A DNA stretch of 64,000 nucleotides. It comes from Microvirga lotononidis (GTDB taxonomy: Bacteria; Pseudomonadota; Alphaproteobacteria; Rhizobiales; Beijerinckiaceae). The translations under genes and the position numbers were made by a program. This document shows positions 25,722 to 34,955 of this stretch, piece by piece; position 1 is the stretch's first letter, and each line of letters opens with the position of its first letter. Under the pieces are notes generated by a model that was not told the DNA's origin, ran no database searches, and saw only the letters and a program-made list of their open reading frames with translations. Location of the stretch: contig NZ_CP141048.1 in assembly GCF_034627025.1 (NCBI RefSeq), forward strand, positions 682,001 through 746,000, read 5' to 3'.

Positions 25722-26543
25722 CTAGGTGTTCGCGCTGCCTTGGGTCGCCGGCAAATGGCTTGCCGCCCAGATCGCCGCCTGTGTGCGATTCTTTGCCTGG
25801 ATCTTGCGCAGAATCGCCTTCACATGGACTTTGACGGTCGCCTCGGTGATGTCGAACTTGCGAGCGATGATCTTGTTCGAGTCGCCATCCATCAGACAGC
25901 GCAGGATCACCGTCTCGCGAACCGAAAGCCCCTTGGCCGGAAGGCTGGATTCATGCGTATCCTCAGGCATCGGCGCCGGCTTTGCCTGACTCGCCTGGAC
26001 GTCGCGTTCCCGCAGCAGATCGAGGATCGCACCAGGGAAAATGGCTTCCCCCAGCATCACGAGATCCAGCGACTTCACCAGGACCTCATGGGAGATCGAC
26101 TTCTTGAGATAGGCATCCGCCCCGGCCTGAAAAGCCGCAACCACCTGCTTGAGATCATACTCTTCAATCAGCATGATCACCTTGGCGCTCGGATTACCCT
26201 CTTTCAGCATGCGTGCCTGATGACAGGTGGCATCGTGATCGCGGCTCGCGTCGATGATGAGGACGACCGTGCTGCTCTCGATACCCTGCACCACTCCCAT
26301 TTCCTCCAGACTCGAAGCGGCCACGGAAGGGCAATAGACAGTCTCCGCAAGAATCCTGCGCAGACCTTCTCGGAGAAGTGCATTCGGCTCGATGAGAATC
26401 GTCTTGATAGGACGAGCGGCAGCATGATCGGTTGCAGAAGGCTCTACCGAACGGGCTAGCTCCATATATCTCGAATACGCAACATCCTTGGCCGACGAGG
26501 CTCCAGGATGAGGAAGACTATCAAGATCGTAGGTGTTCCGCAT
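25722..26543 (-). CDS. LuxR/NarL-type response regulator with degenerate receiver
   Basis: 273 residues: a 45-residue N-terminal extension, a receiver-like domain (about 46-165) and a LuxR-type HTH (about 205-262, KIIARKFDITEATVKVHVKA). The phospho-acceptor Asp98 (VVLIIDAS) and Lys147 are present, but the acidic Mg-binding pair at the end of strand 1 is replaced by IEPN. Phosphorylation is therefore doubtful, and it may act as a pseudo-receiver (inference). No partner kinase is adjacent. It is a paralogue of the gene at 27018-27752. Confidence 0.85.
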   Translation of the reverse strand: MRNTYDLDSLPHPGASSAKDVAYSRYMELARSVEPSATDHAAARPIKTILIEPNALLREGLRRILAETVYCPSVAASSLEEMGVVQGIESSTVVLIIDASRDHDATCHQARMLKEGNPSAKVIMLIEEYDLKQVVAAFQAGADAYLKKSISHEVLVKSLDLVMLGEAIFPGAILDLLRERDVQASQAKPAPMPEDTHESSLPAKGLSVRETVILRCLMDGDSNKIIARKFDITEATVKVHVKAILRKIQAKNRTQAAIWAASHLPATQGSANT

Positions 26544-27017
26544 CGCAGATGCCTTTCTGGTCTTGATTCGAAGAGCCGATAATAAAGTTTCCCAAACAAT
26601 GTTTAGCTTATAATCTCATTATAGACAATCATTACCCATTCAAATCATTTTAACAATCTTTAATTGTTATATTTGAAATGAGATAACATATATTTTGAAC
26701 GAGCCGCCATTCCAAAGAACCTCGTTCAGCAAGGCTTATACTTACGTATGATCTGTTCTTTTCTTTGCCATGCCACATATCTGCGCGCCAAACGCAGCCG
26801 TTTCCGCCCAGATTTAATATAATCGGGACTTACCGCGATCCGGCAACCGGATGATGATCTGGGGTTTGAAGCGCCTTGGGCGGAAAGTATCCGCCAGCAG
26901 GCGGATTCACCTTAAGAGATCCGCCGATGATGCGGCGTGAAAGAATGGAGCGTTGGACGAAGAATGGCATCCATTGTCTACGTCCAACGCTCCCCGCAAG
27001 AACGCTCTATGGACAGG
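26544..27017. other. AT-rich intergenic region with tandem hairpins
   Basis: 474 bp between two paralogous regulator genes. The first 200 bp is AT-rich, probably the promoter/leader of the gene at 25722-26543. 26879-26925 holds four alternating arms GGCGGA, TCCGCC, GGCGGAT, ATCCGCC that can pair in more than one way. 26947-26993 is a REP-like palindrome listed separately. No gene seen. Confidence 0.5.
26947..26993. repeat. REP-like palindrome, type A variant
   Basis: GGAGCGTTGGACG (26947-26959) and CGTCCAACGCTCC (26981-26993) form a perfect 13-bp stem, with an inner AATGG/CCATT stem in the loop. Compared with 21992-22031, two stem positions differ and both are compensated in the other arm. 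Confidence 0.7.
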
Positions 27018-27752
27018 TTAAGCCCAAGGCGCATCCGTTGAGCCGGACGACAGATGATTGACGGCCCACATGGCGGCCTGGGTTCGATTGGCAACGCGGA
27101 TTTTGCGCAGAATAGCCTTGATATGCACTTTCACCGTTGCTTCGGCGACATCGAGTTTGCGCGCGATAACCTTGTTGGGCGCGCCTTGCATCAAGCATTG
27201 AAGAATCTCCGCCTCTCTGCTCGACAAAGTGCGGATAGGAGAGTCATGGCCTTCCGACATCGAAGAGACCGGCAGAGGCTGCATTCTGATGGAAGACGAA
27301 TCTCTCGGTTGATCGGCACTGTCCGAACTCCCGGAGATCGCCGACAGGAAGGCCGCCGATGGGAAGACGACCTCGCCCAGCATGACGAGGTCCAGGTACT
27401 TGATCAGAGCCTCGCATCCCGTGCTGGCAAGGCAGTATCCGTCCGCTCCGGATTGAAAGGCGGATTTCATGCCCTCGAGATTGAAGCTGTCGGACAGCAC
27501 CACGATACGGGCTTGGCCGTATCGTTGCTTCAATGACCAGATTCCGTCAGCCAGATCGGACGGGTACAGGCTCGCATCGATGATGAAAAGAAGCGGGCTC
27601 TCCTGATCGAGCGGATCGAGGCTCACCTCTCCACGCGTCAGATTTTCCGAATGCAATCGGAACCGGGTGCTTGAGAGGACGTGTCTCAAGCCCTCGCGCA
27701 GCATCGAATTCTTGCAGCCTAAGATGGTGGTGACTGGCAGGAGGTTTGACAT
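27018..27752 (-). CDS. LuxR/NarL-type regulator with degenerate receiver, second paralogue
   Basis: 244 residues: receiver-like domain (about 7-125) and LuxR HTH (about 177-235, KVIARKLDVAEATVKVHIKA), nearly identical in the recognition helix to the neighbouring paralogue. Asp59 (LLFIIDAS) remains. The strand-1 acidic residues are missing (ILGCKN) and the conserved Lys is absent (ADGYCLAS). It probably works without phosphorylation or binds another signal (inference). The two proteins may recognise the same DNA. Confidence 0.85.
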   Translation of the reverse strand: MSNLLPVTTILGCKNSMLREGLRHVLSSTRFRLHSENLTRGEVSLDPLDQESPLLFIIDASLYPSDLADGIWSLKQRYGQARIVVLSDSFNLEGMKSAFQSGADGYCLASTGCEALIKYLDLVMLGEVVFPSAAFLSAISGSSDSADQPRDSSSIRMQPLPVSSMSEGHDSPIRTLSSREAEILQCLMQGAPNKVIARKLDVAEATVKVHIKAILRKIRVANRTQAAMWAVNHLSSGSTDAPWA

Positions 27753-28166
27753 GCGAGGGAGCCTTTCCGCAGAGGTTACCTCGAATTGTACGAATTAACC
27801 GTTTGTTATCCATCCTTAATAAAGAGGTAGCGAATTATGCTTAGGTGGTAGAATTCAACGCCCCAAAAGGGATGCGTCATCTTGATTGTACTCATAAGAG
27901 CGGATGTCGGCAACGATCAGCCGACGAAAATGCACGCTTCATCCATCGAATGCCATTTCGTATCATCTTGCGCATAAGCAGAGAAAACGACCTCGAAAGA
28001 AGCTGAGACAACTGCATCCGCTGCCGCGGCTGAAGGCCCGCAATCCCCTGCCCTTTCGATGCATGACACACGGCCATCAAGCGAGTGTTAGAAATTCCTT
28101 ACAGTCAAGCTGACGTCCAATTGCCACGATTGATGTCGAGAAATCTCCTCAAACAAGGGGACCTTC
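27753..28166. other. Intergenic region, no gene seen
   Basis: 414 bp upstream of the minus-strand regulator and of the transglycosylase. It contains AT-rich stretches (27790-27850) suitable for divergent promoters. Short frames on both strands lack ribosome-binding sites or protein-like composition. Confidence 0.5.
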
Positions 28167-28646
28167 ATGATTTCTCGTCTTGTGCTCGCATGCGCAATGA
28201 TCGCTTGCACTCTGCCCGCAACAGCATCCGAACGCGACCAACTCGATGCGCTGATCGCTCAGCACGCCAAGGCTCACGGCGTTCCCGAAACATTGGTACA
28301 CCGCATCGTCAAACGCGAAAGCGGGTACAATCCCCGTGCATCGCATAGAGGCAATCTCGGCCTCATGCAGATCCGCTACGCCACCGCACGTGGCATGGGC
28401 TACACAGGATCGGCCTCCGGACTTCTCGATGCAAACACCAATCTGACCTACGCGGTTCCTTATCTTGCGAACGCCTATATGGTCGCAGGTGGCAATCCGG
28501 ATCGCGCAGTCGCTCTTTATGCGGGCGGCTATTATTACGAAGCCAAGCGCAAGGGCCTGCTGAATGCACTCAGAACCGGCTCCAACGATCCGACGATGAC
28601 CGGGTCGATCCCTGCCGCAGGTTTTGCATCGGCCGCGGCGCGCTAG
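28167..28646 (+). CDS. Lytic transglycosylase, SLT domain
   Basis: 159 residues. Signal peptide to about residue 20, then a compact SLT/goose-lysozyme-like domain with catalytic Glu51 in IVKRESGYNPRASH and the family motif GNLGLMQIRYATARGMGY. It cleaves the glycan strands of peptidoglycan in the periplasm. AAGGGGA lies 6 nt before the ATG. Small stand-alone SLT proteins of this kind often assist secretion or cell-wall remodelling; the exact role is unknown. Confidence 0.9.
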   Translation: MISRLVLACAMIACTLPATASERDQLDALIAQHAKAHGVPETLVHRIVKRESGYNPRASHRGNLGLMQIRYATARGMGYTGSASGLLDANTNLTYAVPYLANAYMVAGGNPDRAVALYAGGYYYEAKRKGLLNALRTGSNDPTMTGSIPAAGFASAAAR

Positions 28647-28647
28647 C

Positions 28648-28805
28648 GCATCGTGCGAAAAAGTCGCTCTCCGGTTTTTCGCGCCCAACGGTGCGCCAGC
28701 CAAAAGAGGGAGCATCGTGCGTCCCCGGGAGGCCGCATCGGTGCCAAGTGAGAGCCGGTTTAGTGTGGCACAAGGCGTCATCGCAAAACGTTGCGGCATC
28801 GTGCG
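28648..28805. repeat. Short repeats GCATCGTGCG (three copies)
   Basis: GCATCGTGCG occurs at 28648-28657, 28712-28721 and 28796-28805 in the non-coding region after the transglycosylase gene. This looks like remnants of a REP-type element. Confidence 0.5.
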
Positions 28806-28920
28806 AATGGCGCGTCGCTTCACGTTGAGATCAACCACGCGGGACGATAGCCCCGACCTTCATAGGCGTGATATTGAGTATTCGTGGTCGGCAATACCGA
28901 CATGCGCGAGTTGATCCACG

Positions 28921-29529
28921 ATGCCCTGCCTGTCCGATATTGTCTTCCTCGATTTCGAAGCATCGTCCCTTGGCAAGCAGGGCTATCCCATCGAGGTCGC
29001 CTGGGCCTTCGCGAGCGGCGAGGAAGAGACCCATCTCATCAAGCCGGCTGCATCCTGGACCGATTGGGACATCAGAGCAGCCAGGATTCACCGCATCGCG
29101 AGAGATCAGTTGAATGCGGAAGGAGAACCGCTCGAAGATGTCGTGCAACGCATGATGTCGGTTTTGACCGGGCACAAGCTTTATGCGACGGCACCATCCT
29201 GGGACGGCAAGTGGCTGAGCAAACTCTTGCGCGCGGCAGGACAGCCTCGCCATGCCTTGCGTCTCGAGGATACCGAGATGGCGCACCGTCGGATCATGCG
29301 CGAAGTGCTCAGAGATGCTGAAGTTCCCGAAGAACTTCAGCGCGCGCTCATGCAGGACATTCTTGCTCAAGCTCAACGCAACAACGACGAACTCGGACCT
29401 GCCGCGCATCGCGCCCTCGCGGATGCGCAGCGAGAACGAAAACTCTGGTTCGACATTTATCGCCGCGCGCAAGAAAGGGTATCGGAATCGAAAGTCACGT
29501 CTGCGAAAACAGGCACTGGCCTTTCGTGA
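28921..29529 (+). CDS. 3'-5' exonuclease-like protein, DnaQ/DEDD superfamily
   Basis: 202 residues. Exo I motif DFEASSLGKQGYP (Asp11, Glu13), a middle Asp in ATAPSWDGKWLSKLL, and the Exo III motif HRALADAQRERKLW (His and Asp) give the full DEDDh set. Predicted cytoplasmic nuclease for DNA or RNA ends. Substrate unknown. The Lys/Ser-rich tail after residue 185 is probably disordered. Monocistronic. Confidence 0.8.
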   Translation: MPCLSDIVFLDFEASSLGKQGYPIEVAWAFASGEEETHLIKPAASWTDWDIRAARIHRIARDQLNAEGEPLEDVVQRMMSVLTGHKLYATAPSWDGKWLSKLLRAAGQPRHALRLEDTEMAHRRIMREVLRDAEVPEELQRALMQDILAQAQRNNDELGPAAHRALADAQRERKLWFDIYRRAQERVSESKVTSAKTGTGLS

Positions 29530-29679
29530 ACCAATAGGCCAAATCTAAAGCATGGGGCGCGACCACGCGATCAAGGCCGATGCTCCGGGAAGCTCTGTTG
29601 AGCTTCTGCCCGCAACCGCGAAAGCATCATCGACGACAGATGAATTCAGCGCGCTGTTCCGCCGTCACTCACCCGATGC

Positions 29680-30285
29680 TCAATAACCGTCCGGCAATCC
29701 GGATGCGATGTCCTGGTCGGGGCGTGTCAGAACTTCGATGCGGCGGCCATCCGGCAGTTGGATGGTTCTGAGCCGCATGACCTGAAGCCCCGCGTCCAAT
29801 CCCTCCTGAACGGAACCATAACGCGCGGCTCGCACGCGACGCTCAATGCCGTTGCGCGGTTCAGCCTGCGACAGCTCAGTCCCGCTGGCGCGCCGGCGCA
29901 CGTTCTGCGTCGCCTGTCGCTGGTTGCGGGGTGCCGAACTGGCCTGCTGTGAGGCGGCACGAGTCTTCCGTTCAACAACCGCCTTCTGTTTCGTCGGCTT
30001 GTCGCTTGCCGTCTTGATGGGCTTCGGAGGTGTCGTGTCTTCAACCGGCCGGGTCTCAACACTTGCCTTGGCGTCAGAGTGAGCCGGAGCCGGGGGCGCT
30101 GCAACCTGGGCCGGAGGCTTTGCCGGCAGAGACGCCGGCGCGGATACGGGCGCTTGGACCCTGCCGTCCGTCTCGGAGGGAGGATCGACCCATGGCCGCC
30201 CTGATTGTGCGAAAGCAGCCACCGAGCTCCCAAGAACTCCCACCAAGGAGACAGCCACCAGCCAACGTCCTGAAAATTCCGCCAC
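29680..30285 (-). CDS. Secreted Pro/Ala-rich protein with conserved C-terminal domain
   Basis: 201 residues. The GTG at 30285 is chosen because GGAGG lies 6 nt upstream and a signal peptide then follows (WLVAVSLVGVLGSSVAAFAQ). Residues 30-130 are Pro/Ala/Lys-rich and probably span the periplasm. The last about 40 residues (VMRLRTIQLPDGRRIEVLTR) look folded. Might be a wall- or membrane-tethering protein; family not recognised. An upstream ATG (30342) is possible but lacks a ribosome-binding site. Confidence 0.65.
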   Translation of the reverse strand: MAEFSGRWLVAVSLVGVLGSSVAAFAQSGRPWVDPPSETDGRVQAPVSAPASLPAKPPAQVAAPPAPAHSDAKASVETRPVEDTTPPKPIKTASDKPTKQKAVVERKTRAASQQASSAPRNQRQATQNVRRRASGTELSQAEPRNGIERRVRAARYGSVQEGLDAGLQVMRLRTIQLPDGRRIEVLTRPDQDIASGLPDGY

Positions 30286-30868
30286 AACACGCCTCCAGAT
30301 GATTCGATGAGGAAACGCTTCTCCTGCCACGGGCGGTTCCACTGGGTCGCCGCCACGTTGCCGAGATCGGAACTAACGCACTGGAATGAAATCCTTTTTC
30401 GGCAGCCGAACCGGACACGATTTCAATACTTCTTAAGGATATGTGGCTGCGTCAGATGCAGTTCAACGGCTCAATCGCGAAATCAGCGGCTCCGCAGATC
30501 GCGGATGATATCGGGATCCAAGCGCGACATTTGCACCGGCGGCCGTGACCAGGATGAAGCCTGACATTTCGCCATGGTCCCATGCATCATGTCCGCGTCT
30601 TGGTCACGGATTGAAGCCACCGAGGCGGTGTTAGCCCCCACTCCTCGTCGTGCATGGCGCGCTACGAAACGACAACGCTTCTGCTGCCGACCCGAAGGCT
30701 CGCCCCAAAATTACGCAACGTTACTGTAATTCAATGAAGATTTATGGATCCTTCATCCAAATCGTTTCAGGAAAATACCCTACTTCGTTAGTCTCATTCG
30801 GCCTGGGCTGTAACAATCTCTTAGGATCGCATATAGAATATATTCTGTAGAAACTTGTGCGTTGCCGA
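30286..30868. other. Intergenic region, no gene seen
   Basis: 583 bp separating the divergent secreted-protein and diguanylate-cyclase genes. The last 150 bp (30720-30850) is AT-rich and probably carries the cyclase promoter. No structured repeats or credible frames were found. Confidence 0.5.
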
Positions 30869-32383
30869 ATGAAACGTCTGTACTCAGAAGTCTATTTGCA
30901 CCTGATTGCAGGCGTGATCGCCCTGGGCATTCTGGGAATCTCAGGCCACACGCTTTGGATCGACCGCCAGAACACGTGGGAGGAGGCGGAAAGATCTTCG
31001 CGGAACGTCCTGACGACGATTGCACGGGATCTCGAGGGCAAGCTCGACCTGCTCGATCTGTCGCTCCAGGGAGCCATCGAGGGACTGAAATATCTCGGCT
31101 CCCAGCAGCTTTCGCCCGACCTCCAATACCGCATGCTCTTCGATCGCGCCGCTACGGCCTCCTTCATGGGGACATTGCTGGTCGTGGATCAGGATGGCAA
31201 CCTCATCGCCGACGCGGGACCGGTGATCGCCTCCCGATCGCTCAACGTCGCGGACCGCGAGTATTTCATCGCCCACAAAGTGAACAACCATATCGGCCTG
31301 TATATCAGCCGCCCCTTCGCGAGCCGGACGCGGCACGGCGACCCGAGCATCGGAATCAGCCGAAAGCTTTCCGACACCGCCGGGCACTTCGCCGGGGTCG
31401 TGATGGGGTCCGTGCCCCTGAGCACGATCAACCAGTTGTTCGACAATCTGAGCCTCGGCCAGCACGGCGCGATCAATCTCTTTCGGAACGACGGCATCCT
31501 GCTGACGCGCTATCCTTATGATGCGAGCCAGGTGAACCAGGATCTCGGCGGCTCACCGCATGTCATGCGCCTCCTTGGCGAGAAATCCGGCACATTCGCT
31601 TCCGTTTCCCCCATCGATGGCGTGCGGCGCATCATCTCCTTCGAACGGTTCGAACGATATCCGCTCGTTCTCACGGTTGCCCTTTCGGTCGAGGAGATTT
31701 TCTCCGCGTGGCAGCGCAAGGCCCTTGTCCTGAGCCTTGCGACCGTCGTCCTGTGCTGTGCCGTCGTCGGACTGACGATCCTGTTCCAGCGCGAACTCAA
31801 ACGCCGCACGAGAGCGGAGACCAAGCTCCGGCGCATCGCACGCACCGACGACCTGACGGGCCTGCCGAACCGCCGTGCCTTCCGTGAAACCTTCGAGCGG
31901 GAATGGCGCCATGCCGTCCGCTCCGGTTCGCCTCTGTCGCTGCTCTATATCGACGCCGACTACTTCAAGAACTTCAACGACCGTTATGGCCATGGACAGG
32001 GCGACGAGGCCCTCCGCGCCGTTGCCGCGACGCTCGAAAACAACATCCGCCGTCCGCGCGATGTCGCCGTCCGTCATGGCGGCGAGGAATTCGCCATCGT
32101 GCTGCCGGAGACGGATCTCGCGGGCGCCCGACTGATCGCGGAGAACATCCGTCAGAGCATCGTCACCCTGGGCATCGCCCATGAGGGCAGCCCCTATCAG
32201 GTGGTGACGGCCAGCATAGGCATCGCGTCCGTCCATCCGTCGCGCGGAAGCGAACGCGCAACCCTTCTCGAGGCGGCAGACCGGGCACTCTACGGAGCCA
32301 AGGCCGCCGGACGAAACTGCGTTCACCACCGTGAGGCAGAAGCCGACCGACAGCAGAACCGCCGCCCCCACGCCGCCGCCTGA
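30869..32383 (+). CDS. Membrane diguanylate cyclase with CACHE-type sensor
   Basis: 504 residues. Membrane helix 1 (about 10-28), a periplasmic double-CACHE-like domain (about 40-275, REYFIAHKVNNHIGLYISRP), membrane helix 2 (about 283-305, LVLSLATVVLCCAVVGLTIL), and a GGDEF domain with the active-site form RHGGEEFAIVLP. An inhibitory c-di-GMP site RPRD sits exactly five residues before GGEEF. It should make cyclic di-GMP from GTP in response to a periplasmic ligand. The ATG at 30869 has no good ribosome-binding site; GTG 30857 is an alternative. Confidence 0.9.
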   Translation: MKRLYSEVYLHLIAGVIALGILGISGHTLWIDRQNTWEEAERSSRNVLTTIARDLEGKLDLLDLSLQGAIEGLKYLGSQQLSPDLQYRMLFDRAATASFMGTLLVVDQDGNLIADAGPVIASRSLNVADREYFIAHKVNNHIGLYISRPFASRTRHGDPSIGISRKLSDTAGHFAGVVMGSVPLSTINQLFDNLSLGQHGAINLFRNDGILLTRYPYDASQVNQDLGGSPHVMRLLGEKSGTFASVSPIDGVRRIISFERFERYPLVLTVALSVEEIFSAWQRKALVLSLATVVLCCAVVGLTILFQRELKRRTRAETKLRRIARTDDLTGLPNRRAFRETFEREWRHAVRSGSPLSLLYIDADYFKNFNDRYGHGQGDEALRAVAATLENNIRRPRDVAVRHGGEEFAIVLPETDLAGARLIAENIRQSIVTLGIAHEGSPYQVVTASIGIASVHPSRGSERATLLEAADRALYGAKAAGRNCVHHREAEADRQQNRRPHAAA

Positions 32384-32570
32384 TCGTCGCCGACGAGAAA
32401 GACGTCACGGATTCGAAGATTGCAGCCCCGCCCCGCCGGCCTTCGGTCCGGCGAGAAGAACAACGTTGCGATGTCCGACGAGAGCGCGTAGCGGCGCTGA
32501 GCGCAGAACGCCCTCTTAGCCATGTCCGGATGACCGGAATGCCGCTCGTTCAATTTTGTTTTGGAAAGTT

Positions 32571-32647
32571 TGGTAGCGGAGGAGGGATTTGAACCCCCGA
32601 CACAAGGATTATGATTCCTCTGCTCTGACCAACTGAGCTACTCCGCC
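32571..32647 (-). tRNA. tRNA-Met (CAT), elongator type
   Basis: 77 nt including an encoded CCA (32571-32573). The acceptor stem GGCGGAG pairs with CTCCGCT, the D arm is GCTCAGTTGGTCAGAGC and the anticodon loop is ATCATAA (CAT). The body matches the usual alphaproteobacterial elongator Met tRNA rather than tRNA-Ile2 or the initiator. Confidence 0.95.
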
Positions 32648-32790
32648 CCAGGAAGCGGGGCGGACCCCGCGTCAGGCATGGGCGATATAGGGAAAGTTGC
32701 CCCCCAGTGTCAAGGAAGACGCGCGGCAAAGCTGCGGATTTGTGCAGCGCGCTTCCGGTGGAGTTCCTCTTGACCTGCCCGGCGGGCCTG

Positions 32791-33009
32791 TCAGCCCTTC
32801 GACTTCATGCGCCAGAGCTGGAAGCCGTCGGTCGAAATCGCCTGTTCGATGGCTTTGCGCGAGAACTTGTGCGGCGGCGCCTCGCGGGAGCCGAGCGTGC
32901 CGGTCAGCCCCCAGGGTGCATATTTGGACGGGAGCTTGCTCCCCGCCTCATCGCCGGCAAACGCGTGCAGGTCGTCCTTGGCTTGGGAGGTGAACATGAA
33001 GAGACGCAT
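32791..33009 (-). CDS. Small conserved hypothetical protein
   Basis: 72 residues starting MRLFMFTSQAKDDLHAF and ending in a basic FQLWRMKSKG. It contains KLPSKYAPWGLTG and KFSRKAIEQAI, which resemble a small rhizobial family I recall only as uncharacterised. No signal peptide. It lies between tRNA-Met and the pmtA-like gene on the same strand. Function unknown. Confidence 0.65.
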   Translation of the reverse strand: MRLFMFTSQAKDDLHAFAGDEAGSKLPSKYAPWGLTGTLGSREAPPHKFSRKAIEQAISTDGFQLWRMKSKG

Positions 33010-33136
33010 GGCGATGACTTTCGTTTTTAAGCAGGTGGCAGCCCCTATGAAGATAGGGTCCGAGCCCCGAAAGTCACCTTTGTCGCACCGGGCATCCTCA
33101 ACGCATGGTGCGTCGAGCCCAGCGCTGGCCCAGTCC

Positions 33137-33778
33137 CTAGGCCTGTTTCCTGATCCGCATCAGCTTGAAGAACCCGACCGGGAACAGGGTTCGCAGCTCC
33201 ACGACCTCCATGCGGCCCGTCCTTCGGGCCCAATCCTCGACCCGGGCCGACTTGAAGGCCGAACTCCAGCCGATGGCCTTGGCGACGGGCGATGCCAGCT
33301 CCTCCAGGGCAGCGATCGGCCCCGAGGGTTGGCCCCAATGATTGGCGAGCACGATCTCGCCGCCCGGCTTCAGCACGCGCATGAACTCGTCGAGAGCCGT
33401 CTCCGGCTCCGGCACGAGGGTGATGATGAACTGGGCCGTGACGGCATCGAAGCTCTCGTCCGGGAAGCTCAGGCGGGTCACGTCCATGACCTGCAGGCTC
33501 TTCACGTGGCTGAGCCCCCGCTTCTCCACCTTGTCCTGCGCCCGGCGCAGCATGTCCTCGGAGAGATCGACCCCATAGACCTCCGCGTGCCTGGGATAGT
33601 AGCCGAGGGACAGGCCCGTGCCGACGCCCGCCTCCAGCACCTTGGGGCCGCAGGCGACGGCGGCGTTCACGGCCGCGCGGGCGGCCGGCTCGGTCAGCTT
33701 GTCGTAGACGAGGTCGTAGATCGGGGCCCAACGCGCATAAGCCTTGCGCATCAGGACGGTGGTGGCTCCATCCGTCAT
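33137..33778 (-). CDS. pmtA: SAM-dependent methyltransferase, PmtA-like
   Basis: 213 residues of class I Rossmann methyltransferase: motif I VLEAGVGTGLSLGYYP, followed by VYGVDLSEDMLRRAQDKV and motif IV-like FDAVTAQFIITLVPEPE. The opening AYARWAPIYDLVYD is typical of Rhodobacter-type phosphatidylethanolamine N-methyltransferases, which make phosphatidylcholine at the inner membrane. A related demethylmenaquinone/ubiquinone-type enzyme cannot be excluded. AGGGAA precedes the ATG. Confidence 0.7.
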   Translation of the reverse strand: MTDGATTVLMRKAYARWAPIYDLVYDKLTEPAARAAVNAAVACGPKVLEAGVGTGLSLGYYPRHAEVYGVDLSEDMLRRAQDKVEKRGLSHVKSLQVMDVTRLSFPDESFDAVTAQFIITLVPEPETALDEFMRVLKPGGEIVLANHWGQPSGPIAALEELASPVAKAIGWSSAFKSARVEDWARRTGRMEVVELRTLFPVGFFKLMRIRKQA

Positions 33779-33800
33779 AAACGTTCCCTAGGTAAATACC

Positions 33801-34955
33801 TCAGGCCGCGGCGGACGCGGCTTCGGCGAGAGTCCGAGCAATGGTGCCCCCGCCAAGCACGCGCGCCCGGGGAGCATCGCTCTCATAGATGACACAAGCT
33901 TGACCGGGAGACACCCCATCTTCCGCCGATAACAGCTCGACCGTAGTGTGGGTTCCGGTGGATCTCAAGAGCGCCGGGCGAGGCTCGCGGGTGGAGCGGA
34001 CACGCACGGCCACCTCCATGCCCTTGTCGCCCAGGGTTTCCAGGGGAACGTCGCCGAGCCAGTTCACGTCGGTCATGCGGATCAAGCGGGTGGCGAGGGC
34101 GTCCCGCGGGCCGACGACCACGCGCGCCTCCTTGGCGTCCAGGCGGACCACGTAGAGCGGCTCGCCCACGGAAAGGCCGAGCCCCTTCCGCTGTCCTACG
34201 GTGTAATGGATGATACCCTCATGGCGACCGAGCACGCGGCCGTCCACATGGACGATCTCCCCGCCCTGCACGGCGCCGGGCTTCAGCCGCTCGATCACGT
34301 CGCTGTAGCGGCCCTGCGTGACGAAGCAGATATCCTGGCTGTCGGCCTTCTCGGCCACGGTGAGGCCGAATTCGCGCGCCAGCTCGCGGGTCTTCTCCTT
34401 GGGCAGCTCACCTAAGGGAAAGCGCAAAAGGTCGAGCTGCTCCGGGGTCGTCGCATAGAGGAAATAGCTCTGGTCGCGGTCCGGATCGGCGGCCCGGTGG
34501 AGCGCACGGCGCCCGTCCGGCAGGGCGCGGCTTGCCACGTAATGGCCCGTGGCGAGCACGTCGGCGCCAAGCTCCCTGGCGGTCTCAAGGAGATCGCGGA
34601 ACTTGATGGAGCGGTTGCACTCGACGCAAGGGATCGGCGTCTCGCCCGCCAGATAGCTCTGGGTGAAACGGTCGATCACGGCCTCGCGGAAGCGGGCCTC
34701 GTAATCGAGCACGTAATGGGGGATGCCGATGGCCTCCGCCACCCGCCGGGCATCGTAGATGTCCTGGCCAGCGCAGCAGGCGCCCTTTCGGTGCGCAGCG
34801 GCCCCGTGATCGTAGAGCTGGAGCGTGATCCCGAGGACGTCGTAGCCCTCGCGCTTGAGCAGGGCCGCGACGACGGAGGAGTCCACGCCGCCCGACATCG
34901 CGACGACGACGCGGGTCTTCGAGGGATCGGTGGGAAGATCGAGTGAGTTGAGCAT
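33801..34955 (-). CDS. mnmA: tRNA-specific 2-thiouridylase MnmA
   Basis: 384 residues. PP-loop SGGVDSS at 21-27, nucleophile Cys110 in [13 protein letters not shown] and partner Cys210 in [10 protein letters not shown], then a C-terminal beta-barrel domain. It puts sulphur on U34 of Lys, Glu and Gln tRNAs in the cytoplasm. Full length. The pmtA-like gene starts 22 bp after its stop, so the two may be co-transcribed. Confidence 0.95.
   Translation of the reverse strand: MLNSLDLPTDPSKTRVVVAMSGGVDSSVVAALLKREGYDVLGITLQLYDHGAAAHRKGACCAGQDIYDARRVAEAIGIPHYVLDYEARFREAVIDRFTQSYLAGETPIPCVECNRSIKFRDLLETARELGADVLATGHYVASRALPDGRRALHRAADPDRDQSYFLYATTPEQLDLLRFPLGELPKEKTRELAREFGLTVAEKADSQDICFVTQGRYSDVIERLKPGAVQGGEIVHVDGRVLGRHEGIIHYTVGQRKGLGLSVGEPLYVVRLDAKEARVVVGPRDALATRLIRMTDVNWLGDVPLETLGDKGMEVAVRVRSTREPRPALLRSTGTHTTVELLSAEDGVSPGQACVIYESDAPRARVLGGGTIARTLAEAASAAA

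Noticed and set aside
25336..25725. 129-codon + strand frame
   Set aside because: No ribosome-binding site. The product is Arg/Ser-rich with no helix or motif pattern, and it overlaps the hairpin region.
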